Assembly: GCF_050947875.1 (NCBI RefSeq)
Contig: NC_134569.1
Location: 263,263,100 to 263,327,099 of the forward strand
Length of the DNA stretch: 64,000 nt
DNA from: Dermacentor variabilis
Lineage: Eukaryota; Arthropoda; Arachnida; Ixodida; Ixodidae
Direction of reading: 5' to 3'
Shown: positions 33,478 through 43,719 of the stretch, in pieces
How positions within the stretch are numbered: position 1 is the first letter of the stretch
Layout: every line of letters starts with the position of its first letter
Notes under the pieces: model-generated
Seen by the model: only the letters and a program-made list of their open reading frames with translations
Told to the model about the DNA's origin: nothing
Database searches by the model: none
Made by a program: the position numbers and the translations under genes

Positions 33478-34400
33478 ATGGATGCCGAGGGATACGAAGT
33501 TGCTTTGCCTACTCTGCCATCCGGTCGTAGTGTTTTGAATACTTTATATTTGCACGCGGATGTCCGTTCGAGGCCTTAGCGAGTCGAACATTTCCGGGAC
33601 ACATTGGCGCGTCTTGGATTGCTCCCTGAAGTGATATAGCGTTGGGGCATATCAGATGAGCCTCATATGGGTTGTGACTTTCAAGAGCACGGAAGGCATG
33701 AAGAAAGCTTTGGCATGCGCCGAAATGAAAGTGAAGGGCCAACGTTGTTTGGTTATTGATCCGGCAAACCAGGACGTGCATCTGAACCGTCACTGGCTTC
33801 TTTTCAATGTGGCCGATGATGATGTACGGGCAGAGCTTGTTCCGTTCGGAAAGGTGACCGAGGTCTCGAAGGAAAAGTGGGGAGTTGAAGGGATCCAAGA
33901 CAAGGGGTCGACGACACACCTCCTGCGCCTCAAGCTCCATAACGGCATTAAGGTAGATGACCTTCCACACCAGCTGCGCGTAGCCGGTGACGTGGCCCTT
34001 CTAGTCGCGCCTGAAAGAGCGCCACTGTGCCTGTGGTGTCACAGTAAGGCCCATATCAGACGAGAATGCAGAGTTCCTCGCTGCACGCACAGCCACCGTT
34101 TTGGACACGAAGAAGTGCGTGAAGGCGTACGCAAGTGTTGCGGGGCCGGTTGGAGCAGAAGACACTGCGGAACTCGTCATGGACGAGGCTGACGCTGAAG
34201 AAGCAGCAAGCGAAGCAACGGCGAAGCTCGAGGAACTTGATGCGGCAGCGTTAACCCCGCCCGACATGCCCCAAGACGCAAGTGTAAACAAGGAAAGCCG
34301 AAAGCTTACCGACACAGCTGGCGAAGCCACCGGCGTCGTGAAAATGCAGGATGCCACAACGCCGTCGAAGTCACCTGTGGAGCAACAGCCTTGGAAGTGA
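33478..34400 (+). pseudogene. LINE ORF1, zinc-knuckle protein, broken
   Basis: Likely start ATG 33478 (MDAEGYEVALPTL). A TAG follows near 33578, then a frameshift into the frame 33656-34192 (WVVTFKSTEGMKKALA to HSKAHIRRECRVPRC). The fold before the knuckles looks RNA-recognition-like (VTFKSTEGMKKAL, then NHWLLFNV-type strand). The knuckle CLWCHSKAHIRREC is CX2CX4HX4C; a second one (PRCTHSHRFGH) is degenerate. The acidic, Ala-rich tail continues in a third frame (34101-34400). The pattern knuckle pair plus tail is familiar from Tx1-like ORF1, by memory of the family. Confidence 0.75.
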
Positions 34401-34789
34401 GCGAAGGAACAAGTGGCGCCTCAGTCTCATAGCGCGGCCATGACGCTACGCTGCACGAGCATGAGGCATTGGCTTCAAGGATCTCGGAAGGACCACCACC
34501 AAAGGCGGCGATAATTTGGCGGTCAACGCTGAGACCGCGTCCGAACATACCTCCGGACCGGAGGGCAGCGGAGACGCCGCCGACGCAGCCGCGAGAGCAT
34601 GTGCTTCGCGGCGTCTCTTCTAGTCTACTTAGTGACCAAGCCAAACTCAAGGGACGATGGAACGACGTGACGGGGACATCAACTGTGCCTTCGGACATTT
34701 ATAGTAGCAAAATGAAGTGCAGTGTTTGGAGCCATTGTTATATTTTATGAAGAAGAAACGAACCGCATGATACCAACCTCATGCGTCTG

Positions 34790-36866
34790 GGGTCAAAGCT
34801 GCCTTCGCATCTTGCACAAACCTTCTCAAGGCTGCCATGGCGGCTACGGAAGGAAAGGAGCAGTTACAAGGGCACGAGCGAAAAGGGTTTGGCTAGGTGA
34901 GACACCGACAAAACGAGCCTTATCTGATGTAAAGGCGTACGCGAGGTGGAATGAAATCAGAATGATTCGATACGAGAAGGAGATCACGAGGCAACCTCAA
35001 AAAATTGAACAGGCGTTTCTTGATCATTATAGCAAATTATTCAGGACGGTTAAAGACGTCACAGAAGAATTCAAGAGGGAGTTTTTGTCAAACATGCCGC
35101 AATTAGAGGAAGATATTCAAAAGCGTCTGGAGTGGCCTCTGAGCATCACCGAAGTGGAAGGAGCCATAGATGATTTAGTTGTAGGCAAGTCCCCGGGACC
35201 TGATGGACTCGGAGCGGCCTTTTATAAAGCCTTCAAAAGTGTTGTCAGCGAGATCCTGTTACGATTGTTTAAGGATGCCTACGCGCAAAAAGTTTCCTCC
35301 ATCTTTTCGGACATCGCACATAGTGCTGATACCGAAATCAGAGCACCTAGAAAAATTGTTAGCTGTCGACGCTTACCGGCCGATATCATTAATGAATGTA
35401 GACTATAAGTTATTTACAAGAGTTCTCGGAAAGCGATTACAGGGAGTGGTGACCAGCATAGTAGGGTCGCATCAAACATGCGGCATTAAAGGAAGGTCTA
35501 TCTACAAACATTCATGTTGCCAGAAGCATTTTAGAATACTGTAACGACCTATCTAAACACTGTGTCATGTTTACAGTTAGATATGCAGAAAGCTTTCGAC
35601 CATGTGGCCAATAAAATTCTTTTCAGTATTCTATAACACATAAAGGTAGGGGATTTGATCTCAGATGGGGTAAAGATGTGCTATCAAGACGGTACCGCCA
35701 GCCTCATTATAAACAAGGAGGTTACCAAAAGCTTTAGCGTCCGGTCATCTGTGCGCCAGGGGTGTGGTTTGTCGCCTCTTTCATTCGCAATTTACCTAGA
35801 TCCGCTTTGTAGGAAAATCAAGAATGACAATAGAATATCGGGTTTCAGAGTGCAGTCCGCGGAAGTGCTGGCATATGCGGATGACATCGCGTTGTTTTGT
35901 CGGGGTAAAGAAAGCATCGAAATCGCGGTCGCAAAAGCTTTATCATACTGCAGAATGACAGGCAGTGCTACCAACTTTGATAAATCCCTAGGGGAAACAG
36001 GGAAGACCATCTGAGTGCGTTTGCAAATATCCGCCGGACAGTCACGCCGCCAAAGCACCGCCGCCTGAGTATTACCGTTGATGACTGGGATGCCGAAGCT
36101 GAAAGGGTTCGAGAGTGCACTCCTAAATGGGGAGGCCGCAACTTAGCAACGTTTGCTCGCCGGACAGTGTGCAACCTGTTTGTCGTTGCTAAAATTTCTT
36201 ACGTACTCCAAGCGTTGTGCATGGCAAGGGCTATCATACAACGTTTACACAGAGTACTCGCAGTGTTTGTGTGGGGTTCAAGCTGGGAGCGCACCAGTCG
36301 CACTAATCTCTTTCGTTCGGTTAAAAATGGAGGATTAGGTCTGGCACATTTGTTGATTAGGCAGATTGTGTCGAAGTTTGTTTACTTACGGGACCAAAAT
36401 GACCCATTTTTATTAACTATGTTTCAAACAAGGCTGAGTGAAGCTGTGCCTGAGTTTATTGTATCGTCACATCAGTGCAGTCAAGGCAGAGCGCGTGGTT
36501 TTCTAAAAGAGGTAGTCTTGGCTTTTCAGCTGTTAAATGTTCCGTTTTCCATGGAATACTTAAGTAGCTCGATGTTCTGCATTGGACCTGGAAAGGACGT
36601 ACTAAAAAGTGTAAAACGAATGCCAGTACGCCCGTCGCTAAAGTCCGGCAAAGTCCATTTTACAGAAAATGCTAAAGAAGGGCTTGCCGATTACACCCCA
36701 TGGGATTCGTTTCTTGCCTACTCTGAATGAAGACAAAATACTGTATGACATGTTCATGCTGGTGTCCTTACATAGTTTATGGAAAACTAGAATGCCCGTG
36801 AGACATGCCGAAATAAAAACCCTGTCTCTTCGAGAGTACTTTATTGAAAGTATTTGTTATATTTAG
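34790..36866 (+). pseudogene. L1/Tx1-type reverse transcriptase and C-terminal domain, broken
   Basis: RT blocks over several frames: SITEVEGAIDDLVVGKSPGPDGLGAAFYKAF (35140-35230), VDAYRPISLMNVDYKLFTRVL (35370-35430), VRQGCGLSPLSFAIYLDPL (35750-35810) and AYADDIALF (35870-35897). The C-terminal domain shows VFVWGSSWERTSRTNL and NGGLGLAHLLIRQ (36265-36360), the GGLGLP-type signature of L1/Tx1 elements, then an end block to 36866. The RT middle (35545-35650) has several stops. The frame changes near 35400, 36010 and 36700. Confidence 0.82.
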
Positions 36867-37066
36867 GAAATGTGTTCTGCAAAAAGAAAAGCCAGGATGG
36901 CTCAGTGTGATGACTGATCTTGTGAATTTCAAGCGTTTTTAGCTCTGTGACCGCTTCATCGTGGTGACCGCCAACCAATGGCAGAGATTTTTGTTCGTGA
37001 CTGTTGCGTATTGTTAAAAGGTCTTGTTTTGTATGTTGCCATGTCGGTAACAAAGAAAAAAAAACT

Positions 37067-37137
37067 GGCGCGGTGCAGCGGTAAAGCACCGGGTTCGGGA
37101 TGTGTAGATCCGACGATCGAATACCGGTCAGAGCATC
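37067..37137 (+). repeat. tRNA-like sequence (SINE head fragment)
   Basis: GGTGCAGCGGTAAAGCACC resembles a box A/D-arm and CGATCGAATACCGGT a box B/T-arm. It resembles the tRNA-like head at 40325-40393 (minus strand). The stems do not form a full cloverleaf by eye, so I call it a SINE-type remnant and not a tRNA gene. Confidence 0.5.
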
Positions 37138-37275
37138 ATATTTTTTGTTTTTTTATTGGACTAAACGCTTTCTGTTGCTTTCTGCATTCAAAAACATATA
37201 TGCGGTGTCCAGACATCATCATCATCATCAGCCTGGTTACGCCCACTGCAGGGCAAAGGCCTCTCCCATACTTCT

Positions 37276-38681
37276 CTAACAGCCCCGGTCATGTACTAAT
37301 TGTGGCCATGCCGTCCCTGCAAACTTCTTAATCTCATCTGCCCACCTGACTTTCTGCCGCCCCCTGCTACGCTTCCCTTCCCTTGGGATCCAGTCCGTAA
37401 CCCTTAATGACCATCGGTTATCTTCCCTCCTCATTACATGTCCTGCCCATGCCCATTTCTTTTTCTTGATTTCAACTAAGATGTCATTAACTCGCGTTTG
37501 TTCCCTCACCCAATCTGCTCTTTTCTTATCCCTTAACGTTACACCTATCATTCTTCTTTCCATAGCTCGTTGTGTCGTCCTCAATTTGAGTAGAACCCTT
37601 TTCGTAAGCCTCCAGGTTGCTGCCCCGTAGGTGAGTACTGGTAAGACACAGCTATTATATACATTTCTCTTGAGGGATAACGGCAACCTGCTCTTCATGA
37701 TTTGGGAATGCCTGCCAAACGCCCTGCAGCCCATTCTTATTCTTCTGATTATTTCCGTCTCATGATCCGGATCCGCCGTCACTACCTGCCCTAAGTAGAT
37801 GAATTCCCTTACGACTTCCAGTGCCTCGCTGCCTATTGTAAATTGCTGTTCTCTCCCGATACTGTTAAGCATTACTTTAGTTTTCTGCATATTAATTTTT
37901 AGACCCACTCTTCTGCTTTGCCTCTCCAGGTCAGTGAGCATGCATTGCAATTAGTCCCCTGAGTTACTAAGCAAGGCAATATCATCAGCGAATCGCAAGT
38001 TACTAAGGTATTCTCCATTAACTTTTATCCCCATTCTTCCCAATCCAGGTCTCTAAATACCTCCTGTAAACACGCTGTGAATAGCATTGGAGATATCGTA
38101 TCTCCCTGCCTGACGCCCTTCTTTATTAGGATTTTGTTGCTTGCTTTATGGAGGACTACGGTGGCTGTGGAGCCGCTATAGATATCTTCCAGTATTTTTA
38201 CATATGGCTCTTCTACACCCTGATTCCGTAATGCCTCCATGACTGCTGAGGTTTCGACTGAATCAAACGCTTTCTCGTAATCAATGAAAGCTATATACAA
38301 TGGTTGCTTATATTCTGCACATTTCTCTATCACCTGATTGATAGTGTGAATATGGTCTATTGTTGAGTAGCCTTTACGGAATCCTGCCTGGTCCTTTGGT
38401 TGACAGAAGTCTAAGGTGTTCCTGATTCTATTTGCAATTACCTTAGTAAATACTTTGTAGGCAACGGACAGTAAGCTGATCGGTCTATAATTTTTCAAGT
38501 CTTTGGCGTCCCCTTTCTTATGGATTAGGATTATGTTAGCGCTCTTCCAAGATTCCGGTACGCTCGAGGTCATGAGGCATTGCGTATACAGGGTGGCCAG
38601 TTTCTCTAGAACAATCTGTCCACCATCCTTCAACAAATCTGCTGTTACCTGATCCTCCCCAGCTGTCTTCCCCCTTTGCAT
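37276..38681 (-). pseudogene. RTE reverse transcriptase, frameshifted
   Basis: The frame 38681-38025 holds KTAGEDQVTADLLKDGGQI, NYRPISLLSVAYKVFTKVI, FRKGYSTIDHIHTIN, YEKAFDSVETSAVMEAL, KILIKKGVRQGDTISPMLFT and QEVFRDLDWEEWG. Between about 38025 and 37950 the frame shifts; the catalytic RFADDIAL block lies there in a broken stretch (about 37995-37972), with a TAA near 37950. The frame 37950-37276 continues MQCMLTDLERQSRRVGLKI, YLGQVVTADPDHE, LTYGAATWRLTKR and GRQKVRWADEIKKFAG. Typical RTE/BovB order. Confidence 0.9.
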
Positions 38682-38717
38682 ATCTCCTAAGGCTTTCTTT
38701 ACTTCTTCCGGCGTTAC

Positions 38718-40043
38718 CTACGGGATTTCGAATTCCTCTAGACTATTTTCTCTTCCATTATCGTCGTGGGTGCCACTGGTACTGTATAAATCTCTATAGA
38801 ACTCCTCAGCCACTTGAACTATCTCATCCATATTAGTAATGATATTGCCGGCTTTGTCTCTTAACGCATACATCTGATTCTTGCCAATTCCTAGCTTCTT
38901 CTTCACTGTTTTTAGGCTTCCTCCGCTCCTGAGAGCATGTTCAATTCTATCCATATTATGCTTCCTTATGTCAGCTGTCTTACGCTTGTTGATTAACTTC
39001 GAAAGTTCTGCCAGTTCTATTCTAGCTGTAGGGTTAGATGCTTTCATACATTGGCGTTTCTTGATCAAATCTTTCGTCTCCTGCGATAGTTTGCTGGTAT
39101 CCTGCCTAACGGAGTTACCACCGACTTCCATTGCACACTCCTTAATGATGCCCACAAGATTGTCGTTCATTGCTTCAACACTAAGGTCCTCTTCCTGAGT
39201 TAAAGCTGAATACCTGTTCTGTAGCTTGATCTGGAATTCCTGTATTTTCCCTCTTACCGCTAACTCATTGATCGGCTTCTTATGTACCAGTTTCTTGCGT
39301 TCCCTCCTCAGGTCTAGGCTAATTCGAGTTCTTACCATCCTGTGGTCACTGCAGCGCACCTTGCCGAGCACGTCCACATCTTGTATGATGCCAGGGTTAG
39401 CGCAGAGTATGAAGTCTATTTCATTTCTAGTCTCGCCGTTCGGGCTCCTCCACGTCCACTTTCGGCTATCCCGCTTGCGGAAGAAGGTATTCATTATCCT
39501 CATATTATTCTGTTCCGCAAACTCTACTAATAACTCTCCCCTGCTATTCCTAGTGCCTATGCCATATTCCCCCACTGCCTTGTCTCCAGCCTGCTTCTTG
39601 CCTACCTTGGCATTAAAGTCGCCCATTAGTATAGTGTATTTAGTTTTCACTCTCCCCACCGCCGATTCCACGTCTTCATAGAAGCTTTCGTCTTCCTGGT
39701 CATCATGACTGGATGTAGGGGCGTAGTCCTGTACAATCTTCATTTTGTACCTGTTATTGAGTTTCACAACAAGACATGCCACCCTCTCGTTAATGCTATA
39801 GAATTCCTGTATGTTACCAGCTATATTCTTATTAATCAGGAATTGGACTCCTAGTTCTCTTCTATCCGCTAAGCCCCGGTAGCACAGGACGTGCCCGCTA
39901 TTTAGCACTGTATATGCTTCTTTCGTCCTCCTAACTTCACTGAGCCCTATTATATCCCATTTACTGCCCTCTAATTCCTCCAATAGCACTGCTAGACTCG
40001 CCTCACTAGATAACGTTCTAGCGTTAAACGTTGCCAAGTTCAT
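38718..40043 (-). CDS. RTE endonuclease and RT N-terminus
   Basis: 441-codon open frame from MNLATFNARTLSS. Apurinic-like endonuclease with all main residues visible: N in ATFNAR, E in GLSEVRR, LMGDFNAKVG (about residues 141-150), and RCSDHRMVRTR near residue 240. The linker (residues 250-430) runs into the RT fingers. A single TAG (38718-38720) separates it from the next block in the same frame (38681 downwards), so one base change stands between this frame and the RT. The endonuclease nicks the target and supplies the primer for reverse transcription. Confidence 0.9.
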   Translation of the reverse strand: MNLATFNARTLSSEASLAVLLEELEGSKWDIIGLSEVRRTKEAYTVLNSGHVLCYRGLADRRELGVQFLINKNIAGNIQEFYSINERVACLVVKLNNRYKMKIVQDYAPTSSHDDQEDESFYEDVESAVGRVKTKYTILMGDFNAKVGKKQAGDKAVGEYGIGTRNSRGELLVEFAEQNNMRIMNTFFRKRDSRKWTWRSPNGETRNEIDFILCANPGIIQDVDVLGKVRCSDHRMVRTRISLDLRRERKKLVHKKPINELAVRGKIQEFQIKLQNRYSALTQEEDLSVEAMNDNLVGIIKECAMEVGGNSVRQDTSKLSQETKDLIKKRQCMKASNPTARIELAELSKLINKRKTADIRKHNMDRIEHALRSGGSLKTVKKKLGIGKNQMYALRDKAGNIITNMDEIVQVAEEFYRDLYSTSGTHDDNGRENSLEEFEIP

Positions 40044-40324
40044 ATTCCAATGGCGGCCTGTCCGGAGCCAGTGATTCTTGCACCCTCTGCTGCGTCGCAG
40101 GTCTGACCGCCGCCGTGGTTAGTTGATTCGCAGCTGCTGGGGACTGAGGGCCGGGGTTTGATTGTTGTTTTCATAGGAGGTTGTGGCCAAGTACTGCACC
40201 AGGGTGGCCAATCCTGCTCTGGTGAGGGAGTGCGTTACCGGTTCTGGTCACCGGGATCAGGCCACAATCCAGGCCTGTTTGTGCAATTTTATCAACACGC
40301 GGATTTTTTTTAATGCGGTGGAAA

Positions 40325-40393
40325 ATTGCCGGCACCGGGATTCGAACCACGGACCTCTTGCATGCGAGGCGGGTGTTCTACCTCTACGCCACC
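40325..40393 (-). promoter_or_regulatory. tRNA-like 5' head of the RTE element, possible pol III promoter
   Basis: On the minus strand the element starts GGTGGCGTAGAGGTAGAAC (box A-like TGGCGTAGAGG) and has a perfect box B, GGTTCGAATCC, at about plus-strand 40341-40351. The anticodon arm is one base too long, so it is not a functional tRNA. It lies inside the TSD-bounded element and so moved with it. A promoter role is inference. Confidence 0.55.
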
Positions 40394-40407
40394 GCGGTGT
40401 CCAGACA

Positions 40408-43400
40408 CCGCGTATTTAACGCGCTAGAGCTGTTTTCGCAACAGTAGCCAGCGCCTACTAGTACGACGCGCTTGCCCAGCGCGCGGCACTGGGCCCATAA
40501 TCCGGCGCCGCACTGGACACTAAGCGTGTATATGGGCGGTGATCATGAATGTGCGCTCGGTAGGTGTCAAAGAAGCCAGTAGGCCGTCCACCATTGCAAG
40601 CAGACGGACCTGCACGGACGACGCGGTGATAAACTAAAGTTGGTAAATGGTTTGGCTTAAGTCCCTGTATATGCTTTATAAATAAGGAAGCCTACCCAGA
40701 TACTGTGAGCCCACCAAATGGAGCCTAAAGGCCTGCCCTCCTCCCAGCTGCGGCTTCCCTTGAGTAACAAAATCCGATTTCGAAAGCTGTGCTTTTGAAA
40801 ACTGCATACGCCTAAAGCGGATAGGAATCTTGGAGGCAATATGCACTTCATTTTATTTTCTTATATACATTTCCTTAGACTTCGTATCACAAATTGCATA
40901 CTTTTACAAATCACACACTTTTTGAACCCAACAAATTCGCTAAAAGTCCCTACCAATTTTTATTAGCAAAAAAACACGCAATTTTCTAATTTTCGATACA
41001 TTTTTCTAAGAACCGCAGTGTGGCGCTACTGCAATATTTGTTTGCTTCACAGACCACGTTGGTTGTACCAATGGTTGTACTAAATGCTCGTTGCTGTAAG
41101 GCGGTAGTGGAATCATGTTGTGGAAGTGCCTAGACAAAATGTGCTCCTTGTCGTGTGCATTAACCATCGCAAAACCTTCCGGACTCGTGTAACGCCATTA
41201 GTTCGCCGTGTTTTTCGTGCAATCCACCAGTGTCAACAGTGAGTGTTCTACTATGGACGTCAGACTCGCGAGTTTTGCAAGACGTCTAGCGCCAGCTGCC
41301 GGTGCGAAGATGCAGTAATTGAGTAGTGCCAACTCCGACTCCCTTGCAAGGTTGCCTATGCAGCTAACGACTGCGAAACAACGATTTAACTAGATTTTCG
41401 TCCATATTGCAGTGTTTTGCGCATTTAACACCCAGACAGAGAGCTCTGAATTTCTCCGCTGCTCGGACGCGTCGCCGAACTGCCATAAAGCGCTTGCTGG
41501 CTCACTCGTCAAACTGATCACGGAAACGACGGCAACCTCGATAGCTCCGCGGGCTACGAAGAAACGCCGCATTTGACGCTACTGTTGTCTTGTAAATTGC
41601 CATGAACGTGAAGTACTGAATAACAACGTTCTGTTTTACTGATTTCCAACGCGATCGTATAAAGGGGAAAGGCGAGAGCGCTGGATACGGGCCGTTCAAC
41701 GTGTTGGGTAATCGAATTGCTTGCATTTCCCACAACAGAGCGACTCGCATGAGAATGTGCGATAATGGTGTTTGCTGTAATTCTGCTACGTGCGTAGCCC
41801 TGACGTAGGACCGTGGCGACCAGCGAAACTCAAGAAGCTGGAGCCGCCACTTTGTTGGAAACAGAAAAAACAACGTTGCGAACCACCCTGAGTATGTGCC
41901 GTCGATATTTCTACCTGTTAACAGACGTCCGCCTCCGATTGACTAAACAAGTAGAACGGAGATATTTGATGCGTCAATTTAACCCAACATTTGCTTCGTT
42001 TATGAATCCAAAATCCTGTTCTAGAGCATCGTTGTATCGCGAGCTCATTTTCTAGTTTCGGTATTTTATATGTCCTGCGCCGATACAACAAGCACGTTCC
42101 GCAATGTGCTGAGCCTGCTCGACTGCGTTTTTCAATTGTGAATAATAAGGTTGCTGTAGGAGCACTGGGTGAATAATTGCGAACTAACGCACATGTGTAA
42201 AAAAAGGTTGCGTTTATTTACATTCATTTGTGCGCGTGTGTTGCTTGAAGCGTCTGCGAAAAGTTTAAAGGTACTGAGTGATGCTGTACAGCTCCTGCGA
42301 GGCAGAAAGATGCGGCGCGCGGGCACTCGTTATGTTCACACGCTGTCCGCGGCCCAATTTGAAATGCTTAGATTTTTATGCTGATATGCCTATAAACAAG
42401 CCTGATGATCTCTGTACTTGCGAGTTGCAGCACGCCGAAATAACACCTGAGAATTCCTTATTGTACAGGTACTTCGTCCTGCTGAGCTTCCTCCCTGTCC
42501 GAAGCGTGGATAGGCAGAAGAAGCTTTCCAGGTCCTTGATTATGAGGAAACCGTGCCTCAACACAACCGAAAGAGGAGGGTCCATTGTGGCCTATGCGCC
42601 TTCGCTTGCCGGACAGCTCTTCTTGCACTACTCAGTTCGCGCCAAGGCTGCGACCGGGCGCTGGTGACGTGTTTTTCCGCAGCGCCGCCTGTGCAGAGTC
42701 TGAGGTCTATAGCGCCCGTCCGAGCTGCCTTTGTTCTGCCGAGCTGCCTGCCCACGCTCGCGTGAAAAGTCTGGTGCTGGGGCTTCGAATCATAGTGTAT
42801 GGAAGACATTGTTGAAGGTTGCGAGTTTGTGGAGCTGGAGTTCATCGAACGTTCTACAGTGCTTGCGCCAGAAAAATGCCGGTGCCACGGTACGTGTGAA
42901 ATGAAGGAGCGTTTGCTGACTACGTCTTGAAAGGTAAGCAAGTTTGGCGCTTGCGCGCATTCTTGACGCTTATGGTTCATGTAATCAGCGTCCTGTAACT
43001 AGCCAGAGCAGAGCGCTTTCTGATCGTAGGTCGCCCATGTTGCTATGTTCATTTAGCAAGCAATTTCACGAAAGCTTCGTCTGATGCTGCAGCGTACTAG
43101 TATTCTTCTGTGAAGTATATGCTACCCGCCTTGATTGCTATGACTGAATGGGCACACAATTATGAAAACACTGAAAGTTGCTGTTTGCTAGGTAGTTTCC
43201 TGGCAAGAAATTTTGCGTTATATTGGCATTCCTGCAATTATAGTACGGGTGTAATGTATACGTCGATGTGTCATGGGCTTCGAGCTTTCGCACACGATAG
43301 CTAAGTTTGACGAATGAGCAGATATAGGCTTGTATGAAAATTGTTGTACGTATACAGTTGAGTTTGAATGTCTGCGTCTCGAGAACCTGCCTGTATTGTT

Positions 43401-43522
43401 TACGTTATTGAGTGTCTTCGCGAATTTGTCTGATCCAGAGAAGATAGCGCCCGATATTACAATAACAAGGTTTCTTTTTAATCGAGACATTTCAATGAGG
43501 CGCTGGCCTTTATTACATATAT
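40408..43522. other. Unassigned DNA, 3.1 kb
   Basis: No recognised family motif. Short frames at 42278-42815 overlap each other on both strands and are GC-rich. A 43-codon frame 42799-42930 (MEDIVEGCEFVELEF start, CRCHGTC) is followed by AAAGGTAAGC, a good donor-like site, but its stop precedes the donor; it could be chance or a host 5' exon. The stretch 40905-40935 resembles 15200-15240. Confidence 0.4.
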
Positions 43523-43663
43523 TATAATACCGAGAGCGATCAAGTTTTCCAGCGCCATTTATTCCGAAAAGGCAACGCCCCAGTTCATGCGCGAAGAAGA
43601 ACAAGGAAGATGATGATGGCTATGTACAAATGAAAACGATGAAGTACGTTAATAGTGCTTACA
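43523..43663 (-). repeat. Gypsy 3' LTR (left on plus strand)
   Basis: 141 bp, matching 48593-48724. On the minus strand it begins TGTAAGC next to the purine tract and ends in CGGTATTATA. Confidence 0.8.
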
Positions 43664-43719
43664 CTAACTTCCCCCCGTCATGGAAGCGGCCAGCCTGGCC
43701 GCAGATAAGAGATTATCTA

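Larger units (their letters stand above)
33478..37062 (+). mobile_element. L1/Tx1-type LINE, decayed, no endonuclease seen
   Basis: ORF1 with zinc knuckles (33478-34400), then directly RT (34790-36010) and the long C-terminal domain of L1/Tx1 elements (to 36866), a 3' UTR and a short A-run (37053-37062). The endonuclease that should open ORF2 is not visible between 34400 and 34790, so an internal deletion is inferred. Stops and frameshifts throughout. Confidence 0.8.
37216..40393 (-). mobile_element. Full-length RTE LINE with tRNA-like 5' end
   Basis: Bounded by a 14-bp duplication, GCGGTGTCCAGACA, at 37202-37215 and 40394-40407. The minus-strand 3' end carries an (ATG)n tail (plus strand 37216-37231). 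The minus-strand 5' end begins with a tRNA-like sequence (40393-40325), then a 5' UTR to the ATG at 40043. Coding capacity is almost intact: one TAG at 38718 and a frameshift near 37950-38025. Confidence 0.92.

Noticed and set aside
40325..40393. Functional tRNA gene
   Set aside because: Box B is perfect but the anticodon arm has a wrong loop length and the sequence lies within the TSD-bounded RTE element.
42799..42930. Short 5' exon of a host gene (43 codons, donor-like AAAGGTAAGC)
   Set aside because: The stop codon precedes the donor and no downstream exon could be recognised; kept only as a remark.
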